Shown: positions 12,917 through 15,787 of the stretch, piece by piece | How positions within the stretch are numbered: the first letter of the stretch is position 1 | Layout: each line of letters starts with the position of its first letter | Origin: JAIEOG01 sp964611895 | GTDB taxonomy: Bacteria > Bdellovibrionota > FAC87 > UBA2466 | Reading direction: 5' to 3' | NCBI GenBank assembly: GCA_964611895.1 | Contig: CAZTDN010000036.1 | Location: forward strand, 1 to 15,787 | Length of the DNA: 15,787 nt | Made by a program: the position numbers and the translations under genes | The notes under the pieces: model-generated | Database searches by the model: none | What the model was told of the DNA's origin: nothing | The model's input: the letters and a program-made list of their open reading frames with translations, nothing else

Positions 12917-13168
12917 TTAGGCAGTTGTTCTCACTACCAATCGGTCGGGAGGTGTTCTGACTCTCGCGTTAAACTTCTCGGTTTCGCTTAAAGCTTTGCC
13001 CGTCTGAGACGTAATTGCGGTGCGATTTTTTCTTGGAAAGCGCTTGACGCGGTTTTGAGGGGCGGGAGTTCGTTGTTCGATAATCCGGTCGGAAAATACG
13101 GTGAGGTGCGCGACATTGAGCGCTAGTTTCACCAATGCAGGCAAAGGTTCATTTTTCTCGTTTCCCAT
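12917..13168 (-). CDS. Doubtful small ORF, 83 aa, basic
   Basis: It starts at ATG 13168 with GAGG only a few bases upstream. The product is basic and polar (for example NRVKRFPRKNRT), with a short hydrophobic patch near the start (LPALVKLALNVAHL) and no recognised domain. It lies alone in the divergent region between two genes, and its codon use is not clearly biased. It could be a small DNA- or RNA-binding protein or simply a chance frame; I lean slightly to chance. Confidence 0.25.
   Translation of the reverse strand: MGNEKNEPLPALVKLALNVAHLTVFSDRIIEQRTPAPQNRVKRFPRKNRTAITSQTGKALSETEKFNARVRTPPDRLVVRTTA
12999..13011. repeat. 13-bp palindromic repeat CCCGTCTGAGACG, copy 1
   Basis: Contains the dyad CGTCT-g-AGACG. 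An identical 13-mer recurs at 13479-13491 in the same orientation. The two copies lie on either side of the start of the small HNH gene. Confidence 0.45.
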
Positions 13169-13251
13169 TTTCCTCGCACTTCACGGCCACTTCTATCGAC
13201 TTAAAAAAACCATGGTAGGGTCTTTGTTGAAAGGCCTCCAAACCAGACGGA

Positions 13252-13524
13252 GTGGCCCAGGAAAAAAAGCGCATGGCGCTACCTGCAGAGTTAGAACATG
13301 CTGTTTACTTGCGCGATCAAGGCCAGTGTGCGTTCGAGCACTTGAGATATGGCCGGTGTGAGAGTCGGGTATGGTTGCAAGTGCATCACCGGGTACCTGT
13401 AAGCCGCGGAGGACAGAACCGTCTAGAAAACCTGCAGACACTTTGCACCGCGCATCATCGGATGCAGCACAAAAAGCACCCGTCTGAGACGGGTAAACTG
13501 TCGGGAGTAAAATCGAAAAGGTAG
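13252..13524 (+). CDS. Stand-alone HNH nuclease domain (90 aa, possibly truncated)
   Basis: The product contains a complete HNH core: LEHAVYLRDQGQCAFEH, GRCESRVWLQVHHRVPVSRGG, and LENLQTLCTAHHRMQH. Key residues are Cys26, Cys36, His45-His46, Asn60, Cys65 and His68-His69. This matches the C-terminal domain of a ~300-aa HNH family that is multicopy in Bdellovibrio-like and myxobacterial genomes ('RD.g.C.......GRC.S...L..DH..P...GG....NLr.LC.aHN'). The long N-terminal domain is absent; an in-frame TGA at 13228-13230 closes the frame upstream. GTG 13252 is the first start; ATG 13273 has AGGA eleven bases upstream. It could be a genuine minimal HNH protein or the surviving end of a decayed copy. 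The tail is Lys-rich. Confidence 0.65.
   Translation: MAQEKKRMALPAELEHAVYLRDQGQCAFEHLRYGRCESRVWLQVHHRVPVSRGGQNRLENLQTLCTAHHRMQHKKHPSETGKLSGVKSKR
13479..13491. repeat. 13-bp palindromic repeat CCCGTCTGAGACG, copy 2
   Basis: Inside the 3' part of the small HNH gene. Here the dyad extends to ACCCGTCTgAGACGGGT (13478-13494), eight complementary bases per arm around one base. In RNA it could fold as a short hairpin, but no T-tract follows, so it is not an obvious terminator. Confidence 0.45.
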
Positions 13525-13564
13525 CGCGTACCGGAGTCGCAGCTAGTGCGTAATCGGTTTAATC

Positions 13565-14920
13565 TTATTCGGAAGAATTTTCGTTGCTAGTGTTTACGAT
13601 TTGGTTCTCAGTCGCCGGGGCTCGAATAGCGTAGTTTTCTGGATTGGCAAGTAGGTCGATGCTGTTTTTCCTAAGTTTATCAATATCAAGATTTCTAATG
13701 GCTTTCGCTGTTTCATGAACATTTGAAATAAGGTCAGAAATAATTGCACGGTTGGCGATGGCGGCTAGAGCTACAGTAGGTTCTTTGTACCCCTCCATTT
13801 CTCGGGTGAGGTAGCGGATATCTTCTGTGCTCGATGCGGTGTAGAGCCGCAGATTCGTCCTCCAAGTCCCCTCTCGGAGCAAGTCGATGCTGCTCTGTTC
13901 GTACTTCCAGGTACCGTCGGATTTTTTGCCGTGTAACCACGCGGCTTCGACATTGCCCGTGCGCAGCGCAAAGTCTCCCCAACCCGGGAACCCGGTATCG
14001 AGTTCTTTAGTCTTGCCTTCGTGCACGAGCTGAGAAAAGCGAGTCAAGCGAGCTGCACCACCGCCCTCCCGCTTCCACTCGTCTGCAAATCCCTGGCGGA
14101 AGTTGCGCATGTCAGCTGAGAGGCCGTTTTCGACCGCTCTGTTAATCGGAAAACTCTGCCCGGTTTTGAGGTGTTCGCTCAAATAGGCTGCTTCGCGCAG
14201 TGTAGAGGTGAGGGTGACGGCCTTATTATTGTCCGATTGCCCGGTCAAGGCTTGGGCCAACGCGCCTCGCTTAGAGAGGGTTGGCAGTAACTCACCCGCG
14301 AGTTTTCCGGCGCCTTGATAGTCTTTTGCATCGAGCTTTTGCTGCATTTCTTCAAGCCGCACCGCAATCGCAGCTTTGCTGGCGCCTTTAACACCGGCTC
14401 CTTCAAATTCGCCTAAAAGCGCTTTGTGCTTTTCAGCCAGGCCCTTGAGCTTGTCCGTGATCGCGTCGTCCAAGACTTTATTTGGCGTTCGGCTTTTGTT
14501 GGTCTCCATGTCGGCGACATAGTTCTTGAGACCCGCGATATTCTTTTTGGCGTAGTATTCGGCCAGGGCTTGGGCGTTGGATTTTTTGTCGGGATCAGTT
14601 TTCGCCCCAGTCAGAGCATTTAGCTCGTTTAGGTCGCCATTTTTAAGAGCATCGGCGAGCTCAGGGTGCCTTTTTAGTTCTCCTTCAATGTCGGAAGCGC
14701 TGGTGAGTTTTTTTTGAATACTGGATAATGCCTTCTCGTTTGTCTTGATGGGATCGGGGGTCTCAAGGCCTTTTTTGACTGCGTCAGCCACTGCCTTTGG
14801 ATCGGGATAGCGGGCAGAGAGAGAGGCGAGGTCTGGTACGTTGGTTGAATGCGTAGCGTTGGCAAAAGTCGGGAGTCCCCACACTCCAGCCAATAGCACC
14901 CAATAAACAAAAACCTTCAT
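13565..14920 (-). CDS. Exported helical protein of unknown function (451 aa)
   Basis: I place the start at ATG 14920 because it begins a proper signal peptide (MKVFVYWVLLAGVWGLP, then TFANA before the mature part) and AGGGGGG lies just upstream. The frame stays open 46 codons further, but that extension would bury the signal. The mature protein has no cysteine, is rich in Ala, Lys, Leu and Glu, and looks mostly helical. Its first half reads like helical bundles (KRHPELADALKNGDLNELNAL; EEMQQKLDAKDYQGAGKLAG). The second half is more Trp/aromatic-rich (GFPGWGDFALRTGNVEAAW, GTWRTNLRLYTASSTED). It ends in a polar Asn/Glu tail. I recognise no family or catalytic motif. It is probably periplasmic or secreted. 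An M13 peptidase gene lies 171 bases upstream on the same strand. Confidence 0.72.
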   Translation of the reverse strand: MKVFVYWVLLAGVWGLPTFANATHSTNVPDLASLSARYPDPKAVADAVKKGLETPDPIKTNEKALSSIQKKLTSASDIEGELKRHPELADALKNGDLNELNALTGAKTDPDKKSNAQALAEYYAKKNIAGLKNYVADMETNKSRTPNKVLDDAITDKLKGLAEKHKALLGEFEGAGVKGASKAAIAVRLEEMQQKLDAKDYQGAGKLAGELLPTLSKRGALAQALTGQSDNNKAVTLTSTLREAAYLSEHLKTGQSFPINRAVENGLSADMRNFRQGFADEWKREGGGAARLTRFSQLVHEGKTKELDTGFPGWGDFALRTGNVEAAWLHGKKSDGTWKYEQSSIDLLREGTWRTNLRLYTASSTEDIRYLTREMEGYKEPTVALAAIANRAIISDLISNVHETAKAIRNLDIDKLRKNSIDLLANPENYAIRAPATENQIVNTSNENSSE

Positions 14921-15091
14921 AACCCCCCTGAAACTGCAAAACCAGTTCCAGCCGGGGGAAAAAACGCTGGCGATAATCATCCAGAGTTTCGATAGGTTGG
15001 CCGTACACCCTTTGGCCCAGGATTGTGAAAAACGCCTAACCCCACCACCTGTGTTCAAAGAGTATGCACTGCCGACCAGCGGGGCCTGCGT

Positions 15092-15787
15092 TTACCAGAG
15101 ATCGAGGCGTTTTTCAGCGGGGACGTACATCGCATCGTTCGCGGTGCAGCTATACGCTTCGTAAAACCCGGGCTGGTGCACCAATGGTCCGTTCACGCGT
15201 TTTTCGGTTTGCGCGTGCACGTCCTGTCGGTATCGACGCTCGAGTTCCTTGGGTCGGGTGACGCCACACCAGACACGCGCGAACTGAAGGAAAAAAGCTT
15301 TTTTGTCTTCTATCGTCCCGACGCCTTCTGGAAAGGCGGCTTCATACGCAAACCGTAACCCCGACGCATCAGCAATGTTTTCTCCCAGGGTGAGTGTGCC
15401 GTACTTGGGATTAATCTCCTTGGGAACGTACGCGTCGAACTGATCCACCAAGATCTGCGTGCGAGACTGGAACTGTTTTTTGTCACTCTCGGGCATCCAC
15501 GGCGCAATGACTCCATTGGCGTCGTATTTGGAGCCGTTGTTATCAAACCCATGACCCAGCTCATGGCCTACGACCATGCCCACCGCACCAAAGTTTGCGG
15601 CGTCGCTCAGTTCCGGATCAAAAAAAGGCGGCTGCAATATCCCCATCGGCATGACGAACTTGTTGTCCGAGGGTTGGTAGTACGCATTGATAGTCAACGA
15701 GGACATGCTCCACCGACTCCAGTCGCGCTTGTGTTTGAGCTGTTCAAACATTTTTTCCTGCGCTTTGGCACGGCGCAAATGCGCGTT
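15092..15787 (-). CDS. M13 family (neprilysin-like) zinc metallopeptidase, C-terminal catalytic part (5' partial)
   Basis: The frame is open to the right edge, giving the last ~231 residues of what is normally a ~650-700-aa exported peptidase. The catalytic region is intact: INAYYQPSDNKFVMPMGILQPPFF (the NAYY...P...LQPPFF motif), VVGHELGHGFDNNGSKYD with the zinc-binding HELGH, and TLTLGENIADASGLRFAYEA with the third-ligand Glu and ENIAD. RPKELERRYRQDVHA and the C-terminal VNGPLVHQPGFYEAYSC follow the family. The protein ends in KRLDLW, where most M13 enzymes end in a CxxW motif. M13 enzymes degrade short peptides in the periplasm or outside the cell. No terminator is seen before the next gene. 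Confidence 0.92.
   Translation of the reverse strand, partial: NAHLRRAKAQEKMFEQLKHKRDWSRWSMSSLTINAYYQPSDNKFVMPMGILQPPFFDPELSDAANFGAVGMVVGHELGHGFDNNGSKYDANGVIAPWMPESDKKQFQSRTQILVDQFDAYVPKEINPKYGTLTLGENIADASGLRFAYEAAFPEGVGTIEDKKAFFLQFARVWCGVTRPKELERRYRQDVHAQTEKRVNGPLVHQPGFYEAYSCTANDAMYVPAEKRLDLW

Larger units (their letters stand above)
12710..13251. other. Gene-poor interval between the lipoprotein and the small HNH gene
   Basis: This 542-base divergent region should contain the lipoprotein promoter, though I see no clear -35/-10 pair. It also holds a doubtful 83-codon minus-strand ORF, a GCCCGGGC palindrome (12772-12779) and one copy of the CGTCTgAGACG dyad. There is no tRNA-like cloverleaf, terminator hairpin or recognisable protein remnant. 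Confidence 0.5.

Noticed and set aside
12710..13251. Possible tRNA or structured RNA gene in the gene-poor interval
   Set aside because: I looked for a T-loop (GTTCRA) with matching acceptor arms and found only isolated fragments; no cloverleaf fits.
13101..13361. Plus-strand 86-codon frame overlapping the start of the small HNH gene
   Set aside because: It overlaps the conserved HNH core in another frame and its product shows no domain.
14921..15058. 46-codon N-terminal extension of the exported 451-aa protein
   Set aside because: It would bury a good signal peptide that begins at ATG 14920 behind a ribosome-site-like AGGGGGG; the extension looks like untranslated leader.
1..15787. Defence island, prophage, transposon or CRISPR system
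   Set aside because: No transposase, integrase, phage structural gene, cas gene or spaced direct repeats; the two HNH genes alone do not make a defence system.

Overview
This window is a gene-dense stretch (about 53% GC by eye) of a Gram-negative bacterial chromosome, mostly core housekeeping genes plus several exported proteins of unknown role. Exported TPR, lipoprotein, periplasmic and M13 peptidase genes, frequent GTG/TTG starts, and an HNH family common in predatory delta-like bacteria suggest Bdellovibrionota or a neighbouring delta-like lineage. That placement is inferred from gene content, not proven. A run of exactly 100 N (11630-11729) shows a scaffolded draft assembly.

Layout, left to right. 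(1) 1-2134, plus: the C-terminal end of an ABC1/UbiB-type kinase, then a 579-aa exported TPR protein. (2) 2135-3705, minus: a two-gene operon of an M48/HtpX-like protein whose HExxH site is lost and a ZIP-family metal transporter. (3) 3783-4576, plus: two overlapping MaoC-fold genes (HadA-like and HadB-like dehydratase subunits), then a candidate 57-aa membrane protein. (4) 4812-6505, minus: purM-purN, translationally coupled. (5) 6653-8036, plus: rplS-rnhB-yraN behind a good sigma-70-type promoter. (6) 8037-8429, minus: a STAS-domain protein. (7) 8473-10305, plus: rsmI, a small periplasmic protein and a conserved HNH protein. (8) 10277-12709, minus: trxA, ung and a lipoprotein gene interrupted by the assembly gap. 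A cysteine-rich reading frame on the far side of the gap is probably the end of that gene. (9) 12710-13251: gene-poor stretch with one doubtful small ORF. (10) 13252-13524, plus: a stand-alone small HNH domain. (11) 13565-15787, minus: an unrecognised exported 451-aa protein and the catalytic C-terminal part of an M13 (neprilysin-like) metallopeptidase that runs off the window.

Functionally the window covers purine synthesis (purM, purN), translation (rplS, rsmI), DNA/RNA maintenance (rnhB, ung, yraN, two HNH proteins), redox (trxA), metal handling (ZIP) and the cell envelope. The organisation is unusually tight: convergent pairs abut with no spacing or overlap, with no obvious intrinsic terminators. 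I see no tRNA, rRNA, CRISPR array, insertion sequence or prophage. The points most worth following are the dead M48-like protein coupled to a ZIP transporter, the gap-split Cys-rich lipoprotein, the GMG variant of RNase HII, and the in-frame rplS-stop-rnhB arrangement. I do not see a clear-cut new defence or mobile system.
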